Part shown: piece by piece, positions 17,005 through 25,052 of the stretch
Position numbering within the stretch: the first letter of the stretch is position 1
Layout: every line of letters begins with the position of its first letter
Notes under the pieces: generated by a model
Database searches by the model: none
The model's input: only the letters and a program-made list of their open reading frames with translations
Told to the model about the DNA's origin: nothing
Assembly (NCBI RefSeq): GCF_007279655.1
Contig: NZ_QKWN01000002.1
Coordinates: 248,001-312,000 of the forward strand
Length of the DNA: 64,000 nucleotides
DNA from: Robertkochia solimangrovi
Lineage (GTDB): Bacteria; Bacteroidota; Bacteroidia; Flavobacteriales; Flavobacteriaceae
Direction: 5' to 3'
Made by a program: the position numbers and the translations under genes

Positions 17005-17718
17005 ATGAAATCAATGTATAAATCAATAAAAATCGAATATTGGACATTTCCAGAAGGTCAAGACTTTGATGGAATTGAGGAATTCGTTAATGAAATTGAT
17101 AAAGATTATTTTCTAACGGTTAGCAAGAAAAGAACTGACGCCTTAGGTGGCGGTCTTTATGATTTGATTATTGAGATAAGTGAAGATTTATCTCTCATTG
17201 AGCTTGCAAAAAGCTATATTGAAGATGGAATTAAGTTGTATATAGGTTATCAGGCTAAAGAAATCTATAAAACCATAAGAAAATTATTTGAAAAAAATAA
17301 AGACCTGAACCCATCTGTTGAACAGATTTCTGTAAAATTTAAAGATTGTAAAGTAATACTTTACGAAGTTTATAAAAACGGTATTGAGGAGAGTTTTGAA
17401 TCGGTTATTAACGAACTTATAAAAGTTGCGTCAGAACATAAAAAGACGTTTAAAAAAGCTAAAGAAATTCATATTCCGATTTTCAAGCATAAAGACAGTT
17501 ACAATATTTGTAAGTATAGAGTCAAATTAAATGTTGACGAGAATATGACCGAATTCAAGAAAAGTGATTATTTGAATTTTTGGGGAATTAAAACCAAAAA
17601 AAAAGAATACGTTTATAATTTTGATAATGGAAAACTAAAAAAGAAAAAATTCTATACTCAAGAATCATATGATAAGTTATTTGATTGGGCTTTCGAAAAT
17701 GGAAAATTAAATGAATAA
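17005..17718 (+). CDS. Hypothetical protein of a three-gene cassette
   Basis: This soluble protein of 237 residues has no signal peptide; a second ATG at 17014 (MYKSIKIEYW) is an equally good start. It is charged and lysine-rich, with a C-terminal part reading YVYNFDNGKLKKKKFYTQE. I do not recognise a family. It overlaps the next gene by 8 bases, and the three genes 17005-18458 sit between two separators as one unit. Confidence 0.6.
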   Translation: MKSMYKSIKIEYWTFPEGQDFDGIEEFVNEIDKDYFLTVSKKRTDALGGGLYDLIIEISEDLSLIELAKSYIEDGIKLYIGYQAKEIYKTIRKLFEKNKDLNPSVEQISVKFKDCKVILYEVYKNGIEESFESVINELIKVASEHKKTFKKAKEIHIPIFKHKDSYNICKYRVKLNVDENMTEFKKSDYLNFWGIKTKKKEYVYNFDNGKLKKKKFYTQESYDKLFDWAFENGKLNE

Positions 17719-18025
17719 TAGAGGTCGAATACAAGCTCAAGATGATACTATAGAAGAATCAGAATCTTGGGCAACAAATGAAGAAATAACCAAACAGGAT
17801 GGTTTGACAAAGTCTAATGATTTAAAAGGAAAACTTTCGAATCAAGAATTGGCTGAAAGATTAGATGCATTCAATAAATTAGAAAATGTTATACAGCAAG
17901 CGCCTTCTCAAGGACATTTCGCTCAACTAATTAAAAGCTTTCACCATAACCCTCAAAATAGAAGAATAAGGGTAGATTTAGAAATCAGAGCAGGAAGGGC
18001 GTTTATTGACAATAATCCGAATTAA
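17711..18025 (+). CDS. Small RGRIQAQ-type domain protein, possible toxin-tail-like
   Basis: This 104-residue protein begins NNRGRIQAQDDTIEESESW and ends with RVDLEIRAGRAFID. From memory, the RGRIQAQ...ES.xW...VRVDxE..xGxAF pattern occurs as the C-terminal domain of some Bacteroidetes RHS-like proteins; here it is free-standing. Its overlap with the gene before and its two-base distance to the gene after suggest a coupled trio, possibly with a toxin/immunity character. The function is not established. Confidence 0.55.
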   Translation: MNNRGRIQAQDDTIEESESWATNEEITKQDGLTKSNDLKGKLSNQELAERLDAFNKLENVIQQAPSQGHFAQLIKSFHHNPQNRRIRVDLEIRAGRAFIDNNPN

Positions 18026-18026
18026 G

Positions 18027-18458
18027 ATGGCTGATGAAAACAAAATCCTATACAATTCATTCTTGAAAGAGAAGAATATCTACAATTTGAACAGTGGCTA
18101 CTGGAAAAGAAAACTATTGAATAAATTGGACCTAAAATTTTCTTTGGAAAATCAATATGTTACAAACAAGAAAAGTAATGGGAAGAACTTCTATGATGGA
18201 AACCCTATCTTTTCATATATAGAAAATGACAAAGCATTTAGAATAATTCAAGAAAACCCTGAGGATTTATCAAGTTACAATAACATTAAACTTATAGATG
18301 CTTGGATAGACAAATTATACAAGTCAGAAAATCAACAAATTCCTGAATTAGTTATATCGCTTTATCTGACAAGGGAGACAGTTGATAAGACTATTGAATT
18401 GATTAAAGAGTTTCGATTTGACAACTTGAATAAAGAAAACATAGAACAATTTTTATAA
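18027..18458 (+). CDS. Hypothetical protein, possible immunity partner
   Basis: The ATG at 18027 comes one base after the stop of the preceding gene and is a better start than the in-frame ATG at 18006, which would overlap it. The product has about 143 residues, is helical and charged, without a signal peptide (ADENKILYNSFLKEK, LYLTRETVDKTIELIKEF). I do not recognise the family. Coupling to the RGRIQAQ protein suggests a partner role. Confidence 0.55.
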   Translation: MADENKILYNSFLKEKNIYNLNSGYWKRKLLNKLDLKFSLENQYVTNKKSNGKNFYDGNPIFSYIENDKAFRIIQENPEDLSSYNNIKLIDAWIDKLYKSENQQIPELVISLYLTRETVDKTIELIKEFRFDNLNKENIEQFL

Positions 18459-18470
18459 TAAAACTGCATA

Positions 18471-18524
18471 CAATAACTAAGTCTTCGTGTGGTCGGTACG
18501 GCCAAACATGAAGATCGTGTTGAC
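18471..18524. repeat. Short attC-like site
   Basis: From CAATAACTAAG the arm CTTCGTGTGGTCGG (18483-18496) pairs with GGCCAAACATGAAG (18500-18513) with a few G-T or mismatched positions, and the site ends in CGTGTTGAC. With AAC at the left, GTT at the right and about 54 bases in all, it has the proportions of a short classical attC. Confidence 0.6.
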
Positions 18525-18922
18525 TGAACCGGATTCTGGTGTCATTCGATTACTTTTTGACTTTCTATGGGGTTACTTGATTCTTAAAAAGTATCGAATC
18601 ACTACTACAAAACAAATACTCTCACCTCCTGAATTATCAACCATTTAAACAATTTCCTCAACTCTAAAAGCTAATCAATAAGTTTGGAAAAATATTGGGG
18701 TTGATAATGGTATTCTTTTAGGATAACAGGTAGAAAATAACCGTGTACAAACATTTATAATTGTTTGTGACCTAATAATTAATGGAAGTTAATTTTTATG
18801 AAACAATTTTATCTAACGGAAAACCGTAAGAATATTTATATGGATTTTATATTTTAGTAGGGATATAAATAATATATGTGCAATTGCACATACACCATAG
18901 TTAGGCACAAGCAAGTAAAAGA
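18525..18922. other. Intergenic with a second separator end
   Basis: No gene is seen in about 400 bases. Bases 18826-18864 match 12468-12506, followed by the palindrome TGTGCAATTGCACA (18877-18890) and a GTTAGGC end (18900-18906) just before the next gene. The gap may be the scar of a lost or decayed cassette between two separators. Confidence 0.5.
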
Positions 18923-19408
18923 ATGCTAATTAGCGAATTTCAATCAGAATTGTTTGCAGACTACTTTCAGTTCAATATTCAGGACGAAGTAGTTTCGGGA
19001 GATCTTTCAAAGGCTTGGACTGAAGAAGCGGTTGAACGACTTTTAGCGATAAACCAGGGGACAATTGGAATTGGAACAGTTCGAGATATGGACGTTCAAA
19101 TTTATCTTAAAATATTTGATAGTGAACCTGAATTAATGATTGATTCGAACGCTATAAATCATATTAACGAATGTGATTTAGAAATGAGTTCTGATAACTT
19201 GGTTATTGCAGGCAGCACTGACTATTTTCCTGAAGCGAAACGGATCAAAATAGGGAAGGGACTTTTCAGAGTTCGAGTTTATTACAGTAATTTGGAAAAA
19301 TTGAGTGATGATAGATTGGATGGTGAAGATTCTTATGAAATTCACTTGTGGCCGACCGACAAAAGGACTGGAATAAAAATTTTAAAAAATAAAAATGCCA
19401 GTGCCTAA
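18923..19408 (+). CDS. ComJ-like protein (nuclease-inhibitor fold candidate)
   Basis: This 161-residue soluble protein contains FADYFQFNIQDE, then AWTEEAVERLLAINQGTIGI and TVRDMDVQIYLKI. The spacing of these elements recalls Bacillus ComJ (Nin), the inhibitor of the competence nuclease NucA. If right, it would be an immunity or inhibitor-type cargo; this rests on pattern memory only. Its TAA stop is merged with the AAC of the following attC-like site, as in integron cassettes. Confidence 0.5.
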   Translation: MLISEFQSELFADYFQFNIQDEVVSGDLSKAWTEEAVERLLAINQGTIGIGTVRDMDVQIYLKIFDSEPELMIDSNAINHINECDLEMSSDNLVIAGSTDYFPEAKRIKIGKGLFRVRVYYSNLEKLSDDRLDGEDSYEIHLWPTDKRTGIKILKNKNASA

Positions 19409-19546
19409 CAAGCTGTATAAGCCATTGCCGGTTCCTATCTCCTAACGAAAAATTTTCTTACATTAGTCGGTAAATATAAATCGAGCTAAAAGTTAGGGCA
19501 GTTCACGAACTGCTATGGCAACGGCTCATACACCGGGCGTTAGCTA
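19404..19546. repeat. attC-like separator, type alpha, copy 1
   Basis: The left end CCTAACAAGCTGTATAAGCC is imperfectly complementary to the right end GGCTCATACACCGGGCGTTAG, and the next bases (ATTGCC/GGCAAC) extend the stem. About 143 bases in all, with an inner hairpin (GCAGTTCACGAACTGC). About 90% identical to the copy at 23724-23865. The next gene starts nine bases later. Confidence 0.75.
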
Positions 19547-19554
19547 CAATTTGA

Positions 19555-20343
19555 ATGAAAATTAGAACTGCAATCATAATACTACTGACTTTTGTCAGTT
19601 TAGAGTCCTTTTCTCAAAGCATTTTTTCAGCTTTGAGACACGATGATGCAATTGATTTAAGAAGCGAATCTAAAGTAAAGGAAATCACAAAAACCACTAC
19701 CTTTTTCAACAAAAGCGGTACTGAAATTAAAAAGGATATAATAGTTGTAAATCATCAGAATAAAATCACATCCGAATTGCGATATGATGAAAGCGGTAAA
19801 TTAGAAACTCGACTTACTCGAAGTTTTGATTCAACAGGAACAAGAAGTTTACAAAGAAAAATTGAACGTTGGCATCCTGTAATTGGATATAGTTCTGAAA
19901 CAGCAACTTACGAATACGATAAAAATGGTTTTATGATTAAAGTAACTGACCGAAATCAAAACAACCAAATTATCAGAGAAACTTTCCTAAAAAACAATGA
20001 AAATGGTCATCCAATAGAATTAAAACTGAATACAGGAAATTCAAATTCTTATGGAACTGAAATTGCGGAATATGATTATCCAAATAATATGGTAATCACA
20101 AAAGTCCTTGACGACAATGGGAAAATAATTTCTCAAAGTAAACATAAAATTGACTTCTCAATTAGAGATTTAGATAATGCAGAATATGACGAAAACGGAA
20201 ATTTAATCAAATCCGCCAATTACGATTATGAATATAAGTATGACAATAAACTGAATTGGACAAAGAAAACCATTTATAAAACCGAAAATGGGAATCGTAA
20301 AAAGTATCAGGTTTTGACAAGAAAAATAAAATATGAAAATTAA
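19555..20343 (+). CDS. Secreted RHS/YD-like repeat protein
   Basis: This 262-residue protein has a signal peptide (IIILLTFVSLESFSQ). The mature part carries spaced YD-type repeats (RYDESGKLETRL, YEYDKNGFMIKV, EYDENGNLIKS, YEYKYDNKLNWTK), the small beta-hairpin units of RHS-like proteins. It is far too short to be a full RHS shell and has no toxin tail. Probably an exported binding protein; array cargo. Confidence 0.65.
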   Translation: MKIRTAIIILLTFVSLESFSQSIFSALRHDDAIDLRSESKVKEITKTTTFFNKSGTEIKKDIIVVNHQNKITSELRYDESGKLETRLTRSFDSTGTRSLQRKIERWHPVIGYSSETATYEYDKNGFMIKVTDRNQNNQIIRETFLKNNENGHPIELKLNTGNSNSYGTEIAEYDYPNNMVITKVLDDNGKIISQSKHKIDFSIRDLDNAEYDENGNLIKSANYDYEYKYDNKLNWTKKTIYKTENGNRKKYQVLTRKIKYEN

Positions 20344-20362
20344 AAACTGTAGCTAACAATGG

Positions 20363-22082
20363 TAACCGTTGCACAAGCCTATAATTTCCAGGAAACATGA
20401 TATAAAAACGCCCTTTTTCAGGGCGTTTGTTGTTTTTGATCGTTAATTATCATTTAAATTCAAGGGAATTATATGGGGTAGTATAGGGCTTAAAAACAGC
20501 TTTAAATTGAGAAATAACAGACCGAAGACTTACCGCCCCGCTCTTACTGTGTTTTTCAATGAATTTCAGGTACTTTTTAAGGTTATAGGCAATTGCCGAT
20601 AGTTGCATGCACTTATTGGCCTGCTTGATTCCAATGGTATTGACCTTACGTAAGCCCATAAACTGAGTTAAAGTCCCAAATACAGGTTCTACCGTACTTT
20701 GTCGTTTAGCTTTCATATAACGCCCCTCTGGGCTGTTGACTCGGGCAATGTTACGCTCATACTCGGCTCGGTAATAAGTTACGGTAAACTTCTTTTCCTG
20801 TGCACTTTTACCCAAACAGGCTCTCCGTATGGGACAATCGACACAGACCTTCTTAGAAGCGCGGTATTCTTTCTTTTTCGTGCGGTTCTTGGTTTCATAA
20901 AACACCTTTTTAAACGGTATTACTTTTCCCTGTGGGCACACATAATAATCTTCAGTTTGGTTATAAGTAAACCCATCGGGGCAGCCCTTATAAGTTCCAT
21001 GCGCAGGTATAAAGCTTTTTAAGCGCCTGCCTTCCAGAAAAGCGTAATTCTCGCCACTGCTATAGCCCGTGTCTGCCACACAGTTTTCCCAGACCAGACC
21101 TGAGCAGCGAAGGCGACGCTGTACGCGAACAACGATATCCGCCAATTGCTGATTGTCTTTCTCGTCCGCGTGATAGGCCTTGATGTCACTGATCACATGA
21201 TGAGCGGTATCTACCGTAAGCTGACTTTGGTAATTGAACTTTCTCGCCTTGCCCGGTTTGACACTGATACGGGCATCCGGATCCGTCGGGCTGTAATGAG
21301 TTTTGTTACTGGTATAACGACTGCCCTTGTTGCCCGCTCCAGGGCGCTGATCCTGTTCCTTTGCCCATTTATTGTTTCTGCTTTTTATAGCCTTTAGTTC
21401 CTTGTCACTGGCAGACAAGGACTGCTGATCTTTATCTGCTTTGTTGCCCTTGGCCTGACGAAGCGGCCCGTCTTTGTCTCCCTTGCTGAAATGGCGAATC
21501 TTGCGAAGGTGGACCTCCAGATCTTCTTCAGGTACTTTCAATTCCAAACTGTCCATAGAGGCATTCGCCTTTACAGGTGCGCTATCGATAGCCTGTGTGT
21601 GACCACTTACCATACCTGCCGATACACACAGCTCAAAAACTTTTATGAACACAACTTCAAAAATGGTCTCTGGAAATAACTGGCGTGTACGGCTAATAGT
21701 GGAGTGCCATGGCAACTCTTCGTCAATATCGTATCCTAAAAAATAAAGGATATCCAAACGCAAACTACAATGTTCCATCAGCTTGCGATCGCTTGAAATA
21801 TTTTCTAAATAACCTTCAAGGCACAGCTTGAAAAACACAACGGGATCAATGCTCTTTTGGCCGCTGCTGCCGTAGTAACCTTTGGTCTCATTATACAGAA
21901 AATCTAAATGTAAAACGTCTTTAAGACAGCGATAGAAATTGTGCTCTGGAACACGAGCACTTAACTGAAAATTATTGAATAATTTTTCCTGATACTGTTT
22001 TTTGCCTTGCATTCTTAAATTTACAATTTGTAGGAAAAAATTGAAACCCTAATCTCATTTTTTATATCTTGTGCAACAGGCA
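20363..22082 (-). mobile_element. IS1182-type insertion sequence inside an attC-like site
   Basis: Near-terminal inverted repeats GTTGCACAAG (20368-20377) and CTTGTGCAAC (22068-22077) bracket the transposase. A direct repeat CAATGG lies just outside at 20357-20362 and 22083-22088, marking the ends as about 20363 and 22082. A terminator hairpin (AACGCCC/GGGCGTT, 20408-20426) sits near the left end. Removing the element and one CAATGG restores a continuous attC-like sequence. Confidence 0.75.
20450..22012 (-). CDS. IS1182-family transposase
   Basis: This 520-residue transposase has an N-terminal DUF772-like region (SSGQKSIDPVVFFKLCLEGY, then LPWHSTISRTR), a central DDE part (TQAIDSAPVKANASMD; YQSQLTVDTAHHVI; CVADTGYSSGENY) and a C-terminal cysteine motif (CVDCPIRRAC) followed by VEPVFGTLTQFMGLR. 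Length and order match intact IS1182-group enzymes, so the element is probably active or recently active. Confidence 0.9.
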   Translation of the reverse strand: MQGKKQYQEKLFNNFQLSARVPEHNFYRCLKDVLHLDFLYNETKGYYGSSGQKSIDPVVFFKLCLEGYLENISSDRKLMEHCSLRLDILYFLGYDIDEELPWHSTISRTRQLFPETIFEVVFIKVFELCVSAGMVSGHTQAIDSAPVKANASMDSLELKVPEEDLEVHLRKIRHFSKGDKDGPLRQAKGNKADKDQQSLSASDKELKAIKSRNNKWAKEQDQRPGAGNKGSRYTSNKTHYSPTDPDARISVKPGKARKFNYQSQLTVDTAHHVISDIKAYHADEKDNQQLADIVVRVQRRLRCSGLVWENCVADTGYSSGENYAFLEGRRLKSFIPAHGTYKGCPDGFTYNQTEDYYVCPQGKVIPFKKVFYETKNRTKKKEYRASKKVCVDCPIRRACLGKSAQEKKFTVTYYRAEYERNIARVNSPEGRYMKAKRQSTVEPVFGTLTQFMGLRKVNTIGIKQANKCMQLSAIAYNLKKYLKFIEKHSKSGAVSLRSVISQFKAVFKPYTTPYNSLEFK

Positions 22083-22207
22083 CAATGGCTATAAGTAATT
22101 GCTTGTTCTCGCCTACTTCTGAAAATCCTCGCGGATTTTCAGTTTGGTGTGTACTTGCTAAGTTAAACGCTAAACCACGCAACTACTCATAGCCTAGGAC
22201 GTTGTAG
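22083..22207. repeat. attC-like separator, type beta, copy 2 (split by the IS)
   Basis: GGCTATAAGTAATTGC (22087-22102) pairs with GCAACTACTCATAGCC (22179-22194), and the site ends with GACGTTGTAG. Its left boundary (GTAGCTAACAATGG) lies on the far side of the IS, at 20349-20362. Type beta copy 1 is at 16877. Confidence 0.65.
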
Positions 22208-22215
22208 CACATTAG

Positions 22216-23154
22216 ATGAAAAAACTTGAGAAAATAGAAATAATCGACCTGATTGGTAGAGAACTTCAAGAAAGAATGAAGTTCGTAGAAATAGATGGCT
22301 ATTTTCAGAGCTACGGAATACCAACAGATCACCAACCAAGCTATAACAGTAAATATGTATACGTTAAAGAAGTATTACCAAAAATCAAGGATGAAATTAT
22401 TCTTGAAATTGCCAGTGAACTGGGAATAGATCATCCAGCCATTTCCTCAGTGCCAGTAATTAAAGAAAGTGATGCTACCTTTTGGAAACCTGGTCATTTT
22501 AAACTTTTCATCAGTCATTTAGCTAGTTTTAAAAAAACAATTGGAATTCTAAAGAATGAACTTGAAAAGTATGGCATTTCATCCTTTGTAGCACATGAAG
22601 ACATTGAACCAACAAAACAATGGCAGGATGAGATAGAAAAAGGACTTTTCTCGATGGACGCCCTTTGCGCAGTCTTAATGCCAGGTTTTAAAGAAAGTAA
22701 CTGGACCGATCAAGAAATCGGGGTAGCAATTGGTAGAAACGTTTTAATAATTCCAATCCGGAGAGAACTTGACCCTTATGGCTTCATCGGGAAATTTCAA
22801 GGATTTCAAGCTGTCGGAAAAAATGTAGGACAAGTCGCTGAAGGAATTTTTGAAATAATCTCATCAAATCCGAAAACTAAAACGAAATATCTTAATACAC
22901 TAGTTGAACTTATTCTATTATCAAACACTGTAAATCAAGGAATTGAAAGACTCGAAGCATTTGTTAGAATAAAGGACTTGCCTTTAGAGAAAGTTGAATA
23001 TTTACAAGAGAGAATTATAGAAAATGAGAATCTCAAAAACACTCGGTTTCTTAAGCCATTCAACCAAATTGCCTTGAAGTACAACCTTGAGAGATTAAGT
23101 CTAAAAGACTTTGAGAAAAAGAAAGATGAGGATTACGATGAATTACCATTTTAA
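22216..23154 (+). CDS. TIR-domain protein
   Basis: This 312-residue soluble protein has a helical N-terminus (1-90), a TIR domain from about 94 to 205 (FKLFISHLASFK; SSFVAHEDIEP; WQDEIEKGL; NWTDQEIGVAIGR; LIIPIRR) and a charged C-terminal helical region. Glu139 in WQDEI sits where bacterial NAD-cleaving TIR domains carry their catalytic Glu. Such proteins often act in antiphage abortive infection, or as toxins. It lies alone between two separators, so it would be a self-contained cassette. Confidence 0.75.
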   Translation: MKKLEKIEIIDLIGRELQERMKFVEIDGYFQSYGIPTDHQPSYNSKYVYVKEVLPKIKDEIILEIASELGIDHPAISSVPVIKESDATFWKPGHFKLFISHLASFKKTIGILKNELEKYGISSFVAHEDIEPTKQWQDEIEKGLFSMDALCAVLMPGFKESNWTDQEIGVAIGRNVLIIPIRRELDPYGFIGKFQGFQAVGKNVGQVAEGIFEIISSNPKTKTKYLNTLVELILLSNTVNQGIERLEAFVRIKDLPLEKVEYLQERIIENENLKNTRFLKPFNQIALKYNLERLSLKDFEKKKDEDYDELPF

Positions 23155-23163
23155 AATAAAAAC

Positions 23164-23226
23164 GTGCTACAACAACACCTATACGCAATGCCCTGCGGGA
23201 CACTGCACATAGCCCAACCGTTGTAA
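23164..23226. repeat. Short attC-like separator
   Basis: The left part GTGCTACAACAACACCTATACG and right part CACATAGCCCAACCGTTGTAAG are imperfectly complementary around a CCCTGCGGG centre. Left AAC and right GTT boxes are present. The next ATG follows six bases later. Confidence 0.6.
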
Positions 23227-23231
23227 GTAAT

Positions 23232-23711
23232 ATGAAATACAGACTTTTTTTAATAATTCTAACTTTAATTTCGTGTAAATCCGAACCCAAAAAACCTGTC
23301 GAATTGAGAGTGAACTCAAACGGAATTGAAATTCACGAATCGACAAAACCTGAAAAGGAAATTGAATGTGCTTTATCGGAATTAAAAAAGACAACGGATT
23401 ATAAAAGTGAACTAAAAAAGTACGCTGATATAAATGGAGATACTTTAATAGAAATCGAAAAAAAGAAAATCGGAATTAATAATTACAGAACGGTTTTTGA
23501 AATTAACGAATTTGAGCAAAACTTATGGCTACTGATTGAAAAAGAAACTGAAACTGACTCAATTCTGATTCAGCACGAAGATTTTGTGGAATATCTCTTT
23601 ACTGTAGAATCTGAATTTGATTTAGACAAATGTGAAATAAGAAAAACTGAAACGGAAAATTTTATGAGCGGAGAAAAAGAGAAAACGGAATTTAAAACAA
23701 TAAAAATCTAA
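23232..23711 (+). CDS. Small hypothetical lipoprotein
   Basis: This 159-residue product has a lipoprotein signal (LFLIILTLISC, lipobox Cys at about residue 15) and a charged mature part (KYADINGDTLIEIEKK, LFTVESEFDLDKCEI). I do not recognise a domain. It is an array cargo gene between a short site and a type alpha site. Confidence 0.55.
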   Translation: MKYRLFLIILTLISCKSEPKKPVELRVNSNGIEIHESTKPEKEIECALSELKKTTDYKSELKKYADINGDTLIEIEKKKIGINNYRTVFEINEFEQNLWLLIEKETETDSILIQHEDFVEYLFTVESEFDLDKCEIRKTETENFMSGEKEKTEFKTIKI

Positions 23712-23723
23712 AAAATACTACTT

Positions 23724-23865
23724 ACAACAAGCTGTATAAGCCTTTGCCGGTTCCTATCTCCTATTTTAAATATTTTCTTACATTAGTCGGTGAATATAAA
23801 TCGAGCCTAAAGTTAGTGCAGTTCACGAACTGCTATGGCAACGGCTCATACACCAGGCGTTGTAA
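23724..23865. repeat. attC-like separator, type alpha, copy 2
   Basis: About 90% identical to 19404-19546 over its whole length, with the same AACAAGCTGTATAAGCC start and GGCTCATACACCAGGCGTT end and the same inner hairpin (GCAGTTCACGAACTGC). Two nearly identical long separators next to unrelated genes is the pattern of a site-specific cassette array. Confidence 0.75.
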
Positions 23866-23916
23866 TGCATTTGAGAAATGAGAAAACCAATTAACATTTT
23901 AGACAAAAAATAACAA

Positions 23917-24156
23917 TTGGAATTACCAGTTGGAATCTACAGTCTGAAGGTTTTAGGCGGTTGGAAAGTAATTACAAATAACTTTTCTTTAATTCTACGA
24001 GAAGTAAACGGAGAAACTATCATTAAACCAAAAGAAACGTTTTGGAGAATTCAATTTTTTGCTTTTGGAAAAAGAGCAAAAAAGATAGCTTCAGTTGACA
24101 TTATGGAAGGATTAAATTGGAGTATAGAAAAAATGAAAAAAACGGAGTCTAATTAA
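23917..24156 (+). CDS. Small hypothetical protein, TTG start after an in-frame stop
   Basis: This 79-residue frame starts with TTG at 23917 (ELPVGIYSLKVLGGWKVI). An ATG at 23878 in the same frame (RKPINILDKK) is cut off by TAA at 23911-23913, so the natural N-terminus may have been longer and lost to a stop. No domain is recognised. It may be a decaying cassette gene. Confidence 0.4.
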   Translation: MELPVGIYSLKVLGGWKVITNNFSLILREVNGETIIKPKETFWRIQFFAFGKRAKKIASVDIMEGLNWSIEKMKKTESN

Positions 24157-24302
24157 TCCTATGCATCAGTTGGGCTAACGGCCGTCCGCAAGGTTTTTAC
24201 TTATCTGCTATCGTTGGTCACAACCGCCAGTTTAGCATTCTTAAATCCGCCCGAAAACATAACGAGAATGTTGTAAAATCATAAACAAAACGTACAACAC
24301 AT

Positions 24303-24986
24303 ATGACCAAAATGCTTGTATTCTGCTTAATTCTGATTTTCGCACTTCACAATAGTTGCGAAAAAAAACAATCTGAATTGGAATTTGAGCAATCAGTGGT
24401 TTATGAAATTTTTCCTGCTTTAATGGACTCTTTACATTTTGACTATCGACTAAAACCACCACCACCACCACCAAGACCAATTTTTAATGAACAAGGAGAA
24501 ATAATTGGAACTGATACAACTGGAATTGCAAAAGCTTCAAATGAATATCTACAAAGGAAAGCGGAATTAAAAGCTGATTCGGTAAAACTTGTAATCGCAA
24601 TTAATGATAGTGTCTATCCTATTGGGAAAAAGGAAGGGGATCAGTTATTAAAGTACTTTGCCGAAAACAATTTAAGACTGGATTCTACTGACATATCTAC
24701 TAAATATTTGATTGACTTGAACAAATTGCAAGCTGACAAAAAATTACGATTCAAGTACTTATCGGAATTTCCAGAAGGTAGTGACATTTGGAAAAAAGAT
24801 TACAATTTTCATTTGAGTGGTACAACTAGCTTATCAAGAATCCAATTCGATTCAACTAAATCATTCGGAGTCTTGCGTAGTGGAATGGGGTGCGGAAAAT
24901 TATGCGGAAGTGGTGTTAGAGTATTTATTCGAAAGGAAAATAATAAATGGATAATTGACAAAATTATAGTAACTGAAATTTCATGA
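24303..24986 (+). CDS. Hypothetical lipoprotein with proline run
   Basis: This 227-residue product has a lipoprotein signal (VFCLILIFALHNSC), a run of six prolines near residue 53 (LKPPPPPPRP) and a C-terminal domain (LSRIQFDSTKSFGVLRSG, GVRVFIRKENNKWIIDKI). Not recognised. The 146 bases before it hold no clear separator, although GTTGTAAAATC at about 24271 resembles a right end. Confidence 0.55.
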   Translation: MTKMLVFCLILIFALHNSCEKKQSELEFEQSVVYEIFPALMDSLHFDYRLKPPPPPPRPIFNEQGEIIGTDTTGIAKASNEYLQRKAELKADSVKLVIAINDSVYPIGKKEGDQLLKYFAENNLRLDSTDISTKYLIDLNKLQADKKLRFKYLSEFPEGSDIWKKDYNFHLSGTTSLSRIQFDSTKSFGVLRSGMGCGKLCGSGVRVFIRKENNKWIIDKIIVTEIS

Positions 24987-25052
24987 AAAAATACGTGCTG
25001 AAACAACGCTCCTTAGAAAAGATTTCATCCCTTCAACCTAAGTAAATATTTT

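Noticed and set aside
24157-24302. attC-like site before the gene at 24303
   Set aside because: A GTTGTAA end is present, but I could not find a complementary left arm of useful length.
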